Assembly (NCBI GenBank): GCA_003149915.1 | Contig: QAMK01000024.1 | Coordinates: 62,001-126,000 of the forward strand | DNA length: 64,000 bases | Source: Bacillota bacterium | GTDB taxonomy: Bacteria; Bacillota_I; Bacilli_A; RF39; UBA660 | Direction: 5' to 3' | Part shown: piece by piece, positions 17,152-26,970 of the stretch | Position numbering within the stretch: the stretch's first letter is position 1 | Layout of the letters: every line of letters begins with the position of its first letter | Translations under genes and position numbers: made by a program | Notes under the pieces: model-generated | What the model was told of the DNA's origin: nothing | The model's input: the letters and a program-made list of their open reading frames with translations, nothing else | Database searches by the model: none

Positions 17152-19716
17152 ATGATTGAGTTTCGAAATGTTTCTAAAACGTACAAAAGTAAGAAAAAAG
17201 TCACGACGGAGGCACTAAAAAACGTGTCATTTACATTGCCAAACACCGGTATGGTCTTTATTTTAGGAAAAAGTGGTAGTGGTAAGTCCACCTTACTGAA
17301 CATTTTAGGAGGACTAGATAACTGTGATTCCGGTGAAATCTATGTCGATTCTAAAAAAATTAGCAATTTTAAAGAGAACGACTACGATTATTACCGTAAT
17401 ACGTATGTAGGATTTATCTTTCAAGAGTTCAATTTGATCGAAGAGTACAATGTCTACGACAATATCTCACTGGGTTTAAAATTACAGAAAGAGAAAGTAA
17501 AAAAAGAACAATTAGATCAAATCTTGGAACAGGTCGGTTTAACTGGCTTAGGTCTTCGGAAAATCAACGAACTCTCTGGTGGTCAAAAACAACGCGTCGC
17601 CATCGCTCGGGCATTGATTAAAAATCCCAATATGATCTTGGCCGATGAACCGACCGGATCCTTAGACTCTGAAACTGGTAAACAAATTTTTGATTTGTTA
17701 AAGCAAATCAGTAAAGAAAAACTAGTTGTCATCGTCTCTCACGACGTGGAAAGTGCAAATCAATATGCCGATGGTATCATTGAAATACACGACGGTGTCG
17801 TAGTATCTAACACGATTATGATAGAACCTGTCTCCCAACGTGCATTTGTAACCAAAAAATCGCACTTACCATGGAAAGATAGTTTCCATCTGGCTGTAAA
17901 AAGTTTACTCACCAAAAAGATAAAAATGGTCGTCACGATTATTTTGGTAACGATGGCATTACTATTCTTCGGAGTATCTACATCCCTATCTAGTTACGAT
18001 TTCCCATATACGATTGCTAAAGTGTTACTAGAAAACGGCGAGCACTACATCGATTTGAAGAAAGAATCTGGATTTTTAAACGAAAATGAAGTTGCAGAAA
18101 TCAATCAAAAAACAAATCTTGAACGATACCCAGTTTATTCCTTGAAATCAAACAATACGACAGTTGCACTAGAATTAAACCGATTAGAATATTTGCAAGA
18201 TAGTGAAAATGTCATGGTGTATTACATGTCATATGTTGGTGGAAGTAACCAATTTATCGAAGCGGACGAATCATTTATCGAAGGTGAAATATTGGGCCAT
18301 TACCCAGAAACGTACGATGAAATTATGATTCATAGCTATCTAGCAGACCTAATTATCGTAAACGGAGTATTGGTATATTCTGAAACAGAACCCAATCACG
18401 AGACGTATTTTTATCCTAAAGACTACGACGAATTGTTAAACACAGATCAATTCATCTTAATTGGAAATCATCAAGTGAAAGTATCAGGGATTATTTTAGA
18501 TGATACTGCCCCGTTTGAAAGCCTCAAAACAACAAGAAATAACTCGGTTCTTAATGGTACGGATTCCTTCTTGTCTTTGAATGATTACAGCGATATTTAT
18601 AGTGAATTTTCGACGAAGATTATGCGCTACGGAAAAGATATTTATGTAAAAGAAGGATTTGCCGAAAATATTCCATTAGAACCGAATACGAGGTTAGACA
18701 CTTCTGTTTTTCGTGTAGACGTTACTTATCAAAATCGTTCTTATTTATTAAGTAGTGATATTCAATATATGAGTCGGGCAGTGGAAGTCGACAATGGTCA
18801 AGAAACAGTGGAAGTAACAAAATTAAACGACAACGAAATTATCATTAATGCTTCTTTCTTAGACAAGATTTCAAATAATGAATTTTCAAAACAGAAGAAT
18901 ACTTATATTGAAGAACATTACGATGGTAGTATCCCAGTGTCAGAAGTAGAAACGGAGTTTGTACGAAATTATTTACAAGAACACGATATATTAAATCAAG
19001 AAATTTTGATAGAGTTCGAACAATATAACAAGAATCAAAAAAGCAGTTATATGATAAAAGTTGTAGGGTATCAAAATATGTCCGATACCATCTACATTGC
19101 AGATAATATGGCGACAGAATTACAACCTGCAAATATCAACGTCTCATCCATAAAAGTAAAAGTAGATAATAGAGAAGACATGGAAGCACTAATCGAGACT
19201 TTTCCAACGGAAGATAATACGAGAGAAATTACAGTAGATACCGTAAGGCCAATCATTAGCGATAATTCCTATTTTACATATTTTAATTCCATTATGGATT
19301 TATTTGAGGTTTTGAGTGGAATTGCTTTCATTGTCAGTATCATCTTTGCTATTTTTGCTATCATTCTACTGATGAACTTTATCATCACATCGATTTTCCA
19401 TAGCAAAAAGACCATTGGTATTTTAAGAGGATTAGGTGCTAAGAAGACAGACGTCATGAAGATATTCTTCCAAGAAGGACTTTTAGTTGGAATTATTTCC
19501 TGTATCTTGACAGGAATCTTGCTATTTGCAATTATTTATTTCTTTAATGCCAAGATATCAAGTTATTTCTTCTTCGATGTATCGTTCATCTTATTTACAC
19601 CGAAGTTATTGTTGACGTTGCTATTAGGAGTCTTGATTGTCATCTTCATTTCTTCCTTAATTGCCGTCTACAAAATATCTAGGATGAAACCAGTCGATGC
19701 AATATCAAATAAATAA
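17152..19716 (+). CDS. ABC transporter, ATPase fused to FtsX/MacB-type permease
   Basis: 854 aa. Residues 1-230 are a LolD/MacB-class ATPase: Walker A LGKSGSGKSTLLN, signature LSGGQKQRVAIARAL, Walker B MILADEPTGSLDS. A TM helix follows (MVVTIILVTMALLFFGVS), then a large extracytoplasmic domain of about 450 residues without cysteines of note. The C-terminal FtsX-like bundle has three TM helices with IGILRGLGAKKTDVMKIFF between the first two. This half-transporter type (one N-terminal TM, MacB topology) works as a mechanotransmitter for export or envelope stress, as in peptide-antibiotic resistance. No partner permease or two-component system is adjacent. ATG 17152; own terminator. Confidence 0.9.
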   Translation: MIEFRNVSKTYKSKKKVTTEALKNVSFTLPNTGMVFILGKSGSGKSTLLNILGGLDNCDSGEIYVDSKKISNFKENDYDYYRNTYVGFIFQEFNLIEEYNVYDNISLGLKLQKEKVKKEQLDQILEQVGLTGLGLRKINELSGGQKQRVAIARALIKNPNMILADEPTGSLDSETGKQIFDLLKQISKEKLVVIVSHDVESANQYADGIIEIHDGVVVSNTIMIEPVSQRAFVTKKSHLPWKDSFHLAVKSLLTKKIKMVVTIILVTMALLFFGVSTSLSSYDFPYTIAKVLLENGEHYIDLKKESGFLNENEVAEINQKTNLERYPVYSLKSNNTTVALELNRLEYLQDSENVMVYYMSYVGGSNQFIEADESFIEGEILGHYPETYDEIMIHSYLADLIIVNGVLVYSETEPNHETYFYPKDYDELLNTDQFILIGNHQVKVSGIILDDTAPFESLKTTRNNSVLNGTDSFLSLNDYSDIYSEFSTKIMRYGKDIYVKEGFAENIPLEPNTRLDTSVFRVDVTYQNRSYLLSSDIQYMSRAVEVDNGQETVEVTKLNDNEIIINASFLDKISNNEFSKQKNTYIEEHYDGSIPVSEVETEFVRNYLQEHDILNQEILIEFEQYNKNQKSSYMIKVVGYQNMSDTIYIADNMATELQPANINVSSIKVKVDNREDMEALIETFPTEDNTREITVDTVRPIISDNSYFTYFNSIMDLFEVLSGIAFIVSIIFAIFAIILLMNFIITSIFHSKKTIGILRGLGAKKTDVMKIFFQEGLLVGIISCILTGILLFAIIYFFNAKISSYFFFDVSFILFTPKLLLTLLLGVLIVIFISSLIAVYKISRMKPVDAISNK

Positions 19717-19740
19717 AGAGTAGGAAACTGCTCTTTTTTT
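19715..19740 (+). terminator. Rho-independent terminator
   Basis: AAAGAGTAG pairs with CTGCTCTTT (one G-T pair) around GAAA, followed by a T run. Confidence 0.85.
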
Positions 19741-19749
19741 CTGTACTTT

Positions 19750-19778
19750 TTGCACCGTTCGAAGTAAAATAGTATACA
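19750..19778 (+). promoter_or_regulatory. Promoter of the metallopeptidase pseudogene
   Basis: TTGCAC (19750-19755), 17-bp spacer, TATACA (19773-19778), followed by AGAGGT and ATG 19797. The promoter is still intact. Confidence 0.6.
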
Positions 19779-19796
19779 CCAAAAGAGGTAAGAAAC

Positions 19797-20875
19797 ATGA
19801 CAAAAGAACAGTTTAATTATATTTTAGACAGGATAGATCAAACGATTTCTCAAGATCAATTTTTAAATAATAACTTATGAGATGTTATGTGCGTTTGCCA
19901 ATTGTTTTTATTGGACTTTTGCATCGGATGATTTTTTAGAAAATGTCTTGGATGAAAACGGAAATTCTATCCATTTTATCAGTGGCAGTGAAAGTGATAT
20001 TTTTCACACGATTGATTTAGCTAAGAAATATTTACATCATGCTAATCCAGAGTACGCAGAGTTACTAGAGCAATATATAGAAGATGGGACGTTAGACATG
20101 AATTACGATTTGGTGGGATCATTCACATATTTTTTCCAAAAGAAGAGCGTACTCAAGTTGATTGTGCAATAGATGGTCGAACGTCTGATGTTACAAGTTT
20201 AATTCATGAATTCTTCCATGCTACCAATCGTATGAGTCCAAATGGAATAGTAGGACCTGCAAGAGACTATTTTGCAGAAATGATTCTATCTTTTATGAAA
20301 CCGTTTGTGTATGGTATTTGTATTGTCAAGGTGATATCAAAAAAGACACATTAAAAAGTACTCTATATGAACGGCTTTCAGATACACTAGCAATCTGCAG
20401 AAAAATTGTCATGCAATCCGATATGGTATGTTTATACCGAAAAGTTGGACCGATTGAAATAGACAACGATGAAACTTACCGTTTTGTAAACCAATATGAC
20501 GAAACTAAATTTTTTGAGGATGAAGACGACTATTATGAGGCCGTTGCAGACATGATAGCAACAATCCCAGATGATGTCCTAAATGGACAAAAAGAATTAT
20601 CTGATTATTGTAATACAATGCCACGATTCTATGGTTATATCGTCGGTACGATGTTTGCACTTTCCATTTGGCAAGCCAAGCAAAATGGGGATTCAACCAT
20701 ATCTAACGAAATACTATGGTTAAATAAAAATCTAAACGAAATTGGTTTTGGGGAAGTCTATCGACATTTAAAAGCGTTGGACGGAAAAACAATTGAGGAT
20801 GTATGTCTTGGTGTCAAAGAAATTTTTACACCATACTTTCAAGATACAGAACGCATAAAGCGAATCGATTTTTAG
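19797..20875 (+). pseudogene. Broken gene for a HExxH (zinc metallopeptidase-like) protein, three frameshifts
   Basis: Four consecutive open segments continue one protein of about 360 residues in frames 3, 1, 3 and 2. Segment 1 (MTKEQFNYILDRI...) starts at ATG 19797 and hits TGA at 19878. Segment 2 continues from about 19876 (YEMLCAFANCFYW) to TAG 20170. Segment 3 takes over at the six-T run near 20126 and carries LIHEFFHATNRM, a HExxH zinc motif, with YFAE about 20 residues later as a possible third ligand. Segment 4 begins near 20282 (DSIFYETVCVWYLYCQGD) and runs to TAG 20873. Each break is explained by a single-base indel (extra T, lost T in a T run, lost A). Neighbouring genes are intact. 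Sequencing error cannot be fully excluded. Confidence 0.8.
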
Positions 20876-20888
20876 AAAACTTTTCGTT

Positions 20889-20902
20889 TTCTTTCATATA
20901 GT
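20889..20902 (+). promoter_or_regulatory. Candidate sporulation-type -10 element of ylbD
   Basis: TTCTTTCATATAGT lies 16 nt before the ylbD ATG. The identical 14-mer lies 16 nt before the spoIIM ATG on the other strand (46401-46414). CATA is the core of mother-cell sigma -10 boxes. No convincing -35 is seen. Confidence 0.5.
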
Positions 20903-20918
20903 ATAACAGGTGAGTATT

Positions 20919-21257
20919 ATGGCATTAAGTGATTTTAAAGTGTTCGTGCAAGCCCATCCGACGCTTGTCGAATCTGTCAAAAAAGGCGATATGACCTGGC
21001 AGAAGTTCTATGAACTATATGATTTGTATGGACCGGAAAGTAACGTTTGGAACGAATATATTGCACGGGATAGTGAAAGCAAGAAAGTTGCTTTTAAAGA
21101 CGTGTTAGGTTACATGAAAAACATCGATGTTGAAGAAGTGCGAAAAGGAATTGAAAATATTCAGAAAGTCGTATCGATGGTACAAGGTTTCGGTGGCGAA
21201 AAGAAACCACAAACTGTGCGGGAACCGAGACCTCTTTACCAACATTTTGAAGACTGA
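20919..21257 (+). CDS. ylbD: YlbD-like putative spore coat protein
   Basis: 112 aa. The N-terminal segment FKVFVQAHPTLVESVKKGDMTWQKFYELYDLYGPE matches the start of the Bacillus YlbD coat-protein family (short helix, then W-x-x-x-Y-E-x-Y-x-L-Y-G), and the neighbours ylbE, ylbF and rsmD follow in Bacillus order. The C-terminus is basic and less conserved (GEKKPQTVREPRPLYQHF). ATG 20919 is set by AGGTGAG (20908-20914); the in-frame GTG at 20910 overlaps that site. The stop codon shares bases with the ylbE start (TGATG). The upstream element shared with spoIIM suggests expression during sporulation. Confidence 0.8.
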   Translation: MALSDFKVFVQAHPTLVESVKKGDMTWQKFYELYDLYGPESNVWNEYIARDSESKKVAFKDVLGYMKNIDVEEVRKGIENIQKVVSMVQGFGGEKKPQTVREPRPLYQHFED

Positions 21258-21478
21258 TGTTACCGAGTGTAAAGTTACGGATTGATCAAAGTCCGCCGTT
21301 AAAGAGATATCTACGAGAGCATTCTTACTGGTATAAGTATTTAAATAGAAATCCAGCATCGATTGTAGAAATGGAAAAAGAAATGAAAGAGTCTTATCAA
21401 TTACGTGCTGAAGATAAATTGCGGAAGTTTGGTAGGCAACTAGAAATGATTTCAACGTTCCTAGATGTCTTAAATTAA
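21257..21478 (+). CDS. ylbE: YlbE-like protein
   Basis: 73 aa. The family pattern of a short N-terminal segment, then LKRYLREHSYWYKYLNRNPASIVEMEKEMKESY, is clear: YlbE proteins share the R-x-x-P/H-x-WY-x-x-L-S/N-R-N/D-P core. The function is unknown. It is a small, basic, helical cytoplasmic protein. The start ATG overlaps the ylbD stop codon by one base, which points to translational coupling. Its 3' end runs into the promoter of ylbF three bases later. Confidence 0.8.
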   Translation: MLPSVKLRIDQSPPLKRYLREHSYWYKYLNRNPASIVEMEKEMKESYQLRAEDKLRKFGRQLEMISTFLDVLN

Positions 21479-21481
21479 AAA

Positions 21482-21511
21482 TTGACTTCTTTTAGGAAGA
21501 TTATGTATAAT
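21482..21511 (+). promoter_or_regulatory. Internal sigma-A promoter before ylbF
   Basis: TTGACT (21482-21487), 18-bp spacer, TATAAT (21506-21511). It would let ylbF-rsmD be expressed in vegetative cells independently of ylbDE. Confidence 0.75.
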
Positions 21512-21526
21512 CGAATTGGTGGTTAT

Positions 21527-21850
21527 ATGAAATCTTTTGAAGTCAAAGTAGAAAAACAATTGCAAGTTATCTATCGCAAGCTAGAGCAAACTGGTTTGAA
21601 AGAACGAATTCAACTGGCAAAAGAAGAATTAAATAAAGATGATGTAGCATTCAGCCTAATTGGTCAATACAATCATCTGTCTCAAAATCCATACGATAAA
21701 GCATTTCAGAAAGTTCGTCTAGAACTGTTTGCAAATCCTACCTTTGCTCATTATCAAGCATTATTAAATGAAGAAACCAATCTGATATTAGAAATCAATC
21801 ATAGATTATCCAAATTAACGAAAAAGGGGAATTATCATGAGAATCATTAG
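21527..21850 (+). CDS. ylbF: YlbF family protein
   Basis: 107 aa, helical. YlbF with YmcA and YaaT forms the Y-complex that helps RNase Y mature mRNAs in B. subtilis and affects competence, biofilm and sporulation. The identification rests on the position between ylbE and rsmD, the length, and the DUF964-type helical layout (IQLAKEELNKDDVAFSLIGQYNHLSQNPYDKAFQKVRLELFANP). The family's usual cysteines are not obvious here, so cluster binding is doubtful. ATG 21527 is chosen because the upstream frame overlaps the promoter hexamers and GGTGG lies 4 nt before it. Overlaps rsmD by 14 nt. Confidence 0.75.
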   Translation: MKSFEVKVEKQLQVIYRKLEQTGLKERIQLAKEELNKDDVAFSLIGQYNHLSQNPYDKAFQKVRLELFANPTFAHYQALLNEETNLILEINHRLSKLTKKGNYHENH

Positions 21851-22385
21851 TGGTAGCCTAAAAGGTAGAAAATTAAGTGGATACGATATTCCAGGAACTC
21901 GTCCTACAATGGATAAAGTAAAAGAATCGATGTTTGCAATGATTCAAGATAGAATTAACGATCGAATCGCTTTAGATTTGTTTGCAGGAACAGGTTCTCT
22001 TGGCTTAGAAGCCATCAGCAATGGTGCAGAACATTGCTATTTTGTAGATCGTAATTTCAAATGCACGCAAATTATTGCCAAAGACATCCAAACTTTTGGT
22101 ATTCAGGATAAAGCAACTGTTTTAACAATGAATTGGCAAAAAGCACTTTCTTTTTTCAAAGAAAAGAATATTCAATTTGATTTGGTTTTTTTAGATCCGC
22201 CATACAAAGATTTTGTAATAGCAGATTCTATTCAATCTATGAAAGAATTGAATTTATTGAAAAAAGGTGCTTGGATTATTTGTGAAATGGAGCAAAATTA
22301 TGAGCAAATAAATGACATTTCTTTTGAATTGCAAAAAATCCGTCAATACGGACCAAAAACAGTTTTAATATACAAATTTATTTAA
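21837..22385 (+). CDS. rsmD: 16S rRNA (guanine966-N2)-methyltransferase
   Basis: 182 aa, full length. RsmD methylates G966 of 16S rRNA in the small subunit using S-adenosylmethionine. Visible are the N-terminal RIISGSLKGRKL and RPTMDKVKESMF, the SAM-binding motif ALDLFAGTGSLGLEAISNGA, and the catalytic motif LDPPY (D-P-P-Y). ATG 21837 follows AAGGGG at 7 nt and overlaps ylbF by 14 nt, so the two are coupled. In most Bacilli coaD follows rsmD; here it is absent and an unrelated gene with its own promoter comes next. Confidence 0.95.
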   Translation: MRIISGSLKGRKLSGYDIPGTRPTMDKVKESMFAMIQDRINDRIALDLFAGTGSLGLEAISNGAEHCYFVDRNFKCTQIIAKDIQTFGIQDKATVLTMNWQKALSFFKEKNIQFDLVFLDPPYKDFVIADSIQSMKELNLLKKGAWIICEMEQNYEQINDISFELQKIRQYGPKTVLIYKFI

Positions 22386-22408
22386 AATGAATTATTTTAT
22401 AATTGTCC

Positions 22409-22437
22409 TTGCCTTGGAATATATATAGCCTTATAAT
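22409..22437 (+). promoter_or_regulatory. Sigma-A promoter
   Basis: TTGCCT (22409-22414), 17-bp spacer, TATAAT (22432-22437), followed by a small AACATT/AATGTT hairpin in the leader. Confidence 0.7.
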
Positions 22438-22477
22438 AACATTCATAAAAATGTTGATTTGAGGAGAATATTTACAA

Positions 22478-23242
22478 ATGGAAAAGAAAAAAATAAATTT
22501 ATTTTTGATAGAACCAAGGAGCGTTACTGATCCATTTTGGCTATATGGCAAAAATTATTATTTTGATGACTTAAAAGAATTTTCAGAAAAGATTGAGGAA
22601 GTCAGACAATTGTCCAATGCTGATGAAACAATAGTTGCTACGTTTTCACCGGTATCATCTACTGGTGAAGGGGCTACGATTGATTTTGGGTTTAAAGAAC
22701 TTAAACTCGCAATGAGTGAAATAGTTATAGTAGAGGGATATGGTGTAGAAAATGAGCTTTTCTTACATAATCATTGCCATTTAACAAAATGGTTTTATGG
22801 AGATGGGTCTGCACATTTAGATAGAACAGCTGGTTTTGGTCATTACAGGATGGTTTGTTCTTCTGAGCAAGAAAATGTAGAAGAAAGAGTACATAAATAT
22901 ATTGGCCAATTACAATCACAATATCAAATTTCAAATATTTTTCTTTTGTATGATGATTCATATAATCGCTCTCTTTCTACGATGAATCCTAAAGATATTT
23001 CTACCAAACATGGGGTTCATGTTACTCATTTAAAACCGGCATTACCTCATACAAGATCTAGCGTATCACATGTTTATAGAGATCAAAATGCAATTTCTAA
23101 AATTACGTCAGATGGAATCATCTTATTTGGTATCAATGATTGTTTAAATCAGTATATAAATGAATATAAAACGTTTTTTAATCAAACTGAAGCAGGCACT
23201 TTACAAGACCAATGTGCAGTAAATCCCCAAAAAAGAAAATAA
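22478..23242 (+). CDS. Hypothetical protein, 254 aa
   Basis: ATG 22478 follows GAGGAGA at 9 nt. The protein is soluble with no signal peptide. It starts with KKINLFLIEPRSVTDPFWLYGKNYYF and has repeated alternation of beta-like stretches and polar loops (SEIVIVEGYGVENELF, DGIILFGINDCL). A Cys/His-containing centre, HNHCHLTKWFYGDGSAHLDRTAGFGHYRMVC, could bind metal, but this is not a known motif. Codon use is more AT-rich than in the adjacent ylb genes, which fits acquisition. It stands alone between its own promoter and terminator. No family recognised. Confidence 0.7.
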   Translation: MEKKKINLFLIEPRSVTDPFWLYGKNYYFDDLKEFSEKIEEVRQLSNADETIVATFSPVSSTGEGATIDFGFKELKLAMSEIVIVEGYGVENELFLHNHCHLTKWFYGDGSAHLDRTAGFGHYRMVCSSEQENVEERVHKYIGQLQSQYQISNIFLLYDDSYNRSLSTMNPKDISTKHGVHVTHLKPALPHTRSSVSHVYRDQNAISKITSDGIILFGINDCLNQYINEYKTFFNQTEAGTLQDQCAVNPQKRK

Positions 23243-23252
23243 AATCAAAAAA

Positions 23253-23285
23253 ACAAAGGCGAGATTTCCTTGCTTTTTCTTTTTG
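23253..23285 (+). terminator. Rho-independent terminator
   Basis: AAAGGCGAG pairs with CTTGCTTTT (two G-T pairs) around ATTTC, followed by TCTTTTT. Confidence 0.75.
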
Positions 23286-23291
23286 AAAAAA

Positions 23292-23318
23292 TTAGCACTA
23301 ATTGTTGACAAGTGCTAA
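23292..23318 (+). promoter_or_regulatory. CIRCE operator 1
   Basis: TTAGCACT (23292-23299) and AGTGCTAA (23311-23318) with 11 bp between, the classical HrcA-binding inverted repeat. It covers the -35 box of the heat-shock promoter. Confidence 0.95.
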
Positions 23319-23333
23319 TTAAGTGCGTATAAT
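23305..23333 (+). promoter_or_regulatory. Sigma-A promoter of the hrcA operon
   Basis: TTGACA (23305-23310), 17-bp spacer, TATAAT (23328-23333), both perfect. The -35 is inside CIRCE 1. Confidence 0.93.
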
Positions 23334-23337
23334 GATA

Positions 23338-23364
23338 TTAGCACTGGTAAAGAATAAGTGCTAG
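23338..23364 (+). promoter_or_regulatory. CIRCE operator 2
   Basis: TTAGCACT (23338-23345) and AGTGCTAG (23357-23364), again with 11 bp between. It lies at the transcription start and its right arm runs into the hrcA ribosome binding site AGGAGGTG. Confidence 0.9.
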
Positions 23365-23378
23365 GAGGTGCATCTAGT

Positions 23379-24378
23379 ATGTTATCCAAACGACAGGAAA
23401 ATATTCTAAAGATGATAGTCCTTGAATATATTAAACAGGCGAAACCAGTTGGGTCAAAAGCGATTTGTAAGTCCTTAAATTGTTCGTCTGCAACTGTTCG
23501 TAGTGAAATGGCTTTTCTAGAAGAGGCAGGTTTGCTCGAGAAAACTCATACTTCTAGTGGTCGTGTTCCAAGCGAACAAGGATATCGATACTATGTAGAT
23601 CACCTGATGGAACCGAAAGAGATGAGTGGCGAAGACATGTTGAAATTGCAGATTGTCTTCAAAAATCAGAGTTTAGCATTGTCTGATTCTTTAGAAGCGA
23701 GTCTTCGTTTAATTTCAGATATGACAAATTATACGACGATTGTGTTAGGTAAAACGAGTCATGACAATATTTTAAAAGAAATTAGAGCTGTTCCACTAGA
23801 TGAGAGTAGTATCATCATTATCTTAATTACGGACAAAGGCCATGTCGAACATAAACAAGAAAAATTGGACCATGTTTCTTTGGAAGAAGTTAAGAAGAGT
23901 GTCGGTTTAATTAACGATATTATCGTAGGAACACCGATCGATGAAATCTCATCGAAGTTGGAATTCGAAGTCAAACCGATTATCTCTAGATACGTAAAAG
24001 AACACGAAGTAATCTATAATATGTTCTATCGCGTGTTTAACGAATTTGCTAAAGAAAGTGTCAATGTCGTTGGAAAGAACAAACTGTTGATGCAACCGGA
24101 ATTTAACGATATCGATAAGATAAAAACACTATTCAATAAACTAGATGAGGAAAACATTTTAAAATTAAGTAAAGTTAGCAAAGACGATAAAGATATTAAC
24201 ATTTACATCGGGAAAGAAAATTCATTGGATAGCGACGTTACCGTAATCAGAACAAACTATAAACGAGATGGCGAAGAAGGCTCTATTTCGATTATAGGCC
24301 CGAAAAGAATGGAATATGATCGTGTAGTTACCTTGCTAGAGTTTCTAAAAAAAGAAATCGAAAGTAAAGGAGATAAAG

Positions 24379-24386
<8 letters not shown>
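23379..24386 (+). CDS. hrcA: Heat-inducible transcription repressor HrcA
   Basis: 335 aa, full length. HrcA binds CIRCE and represses the dnaK operon; GroEL normally keeps it active. The N-terminal winged helix is LSKRQENILKMIVLEYIKQAKPVGSKAICK...SSATVRSEMAFLEEAGLLEKTHTSSGRVPSEQGYRYYVD, the family signature. The rest is the GAF-like and C-terminal dimerisation region, ending with SISIIGPKRMEYDRVVTLLEF. ATG 23379 lies 8 nt after AGGAGGTG; an upstream in-frame GTG is inside CIRCE 2. Two CIRCE elements flank its promoter, so it is autoregulated. Overlaps grpE by 8 nt. Confidence 0.96.
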
Positions 24387-26891
<2,505 letters not shown>

Positions 26892-26902
26892 AAGATTGAA
26901 AA

Positions 26903-26947
26903 CGATACGGTAGAAGTTCTAGCAATAGGACTTCTAACTTTGTATCG
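26903..26947 (+). other. Intercistronic stem-loop between dnaK and pepF
   Basis: CGATAC/GTATCG form the base, and TAGAAGTTCT/AGGACTTCTA the upper stem (one G-T pair) around AGCAAT. There is no T run, so it is more likely an mRNA processing or stabilising element, or a weak attenuator, than a true terminator. Confidence 0.65.
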
Positions 26948-26970
26948 GGAATAAAATATAAGGAGAAACT

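Noticed and set aside
17152-19716. BceAB-type antimicrobial peptide resistance module
   Set aside because: ATPase and permease are fused with MacB-like topology, the ten-TM BceB permease is absent and no histidine kinase/response regulator pair is adjacent.
26903-26947. Terminator between dnaK and pepF
   Set aside because: The stem is stable but no T run follows, so it is reported as an intercistronic stem-loop instead.
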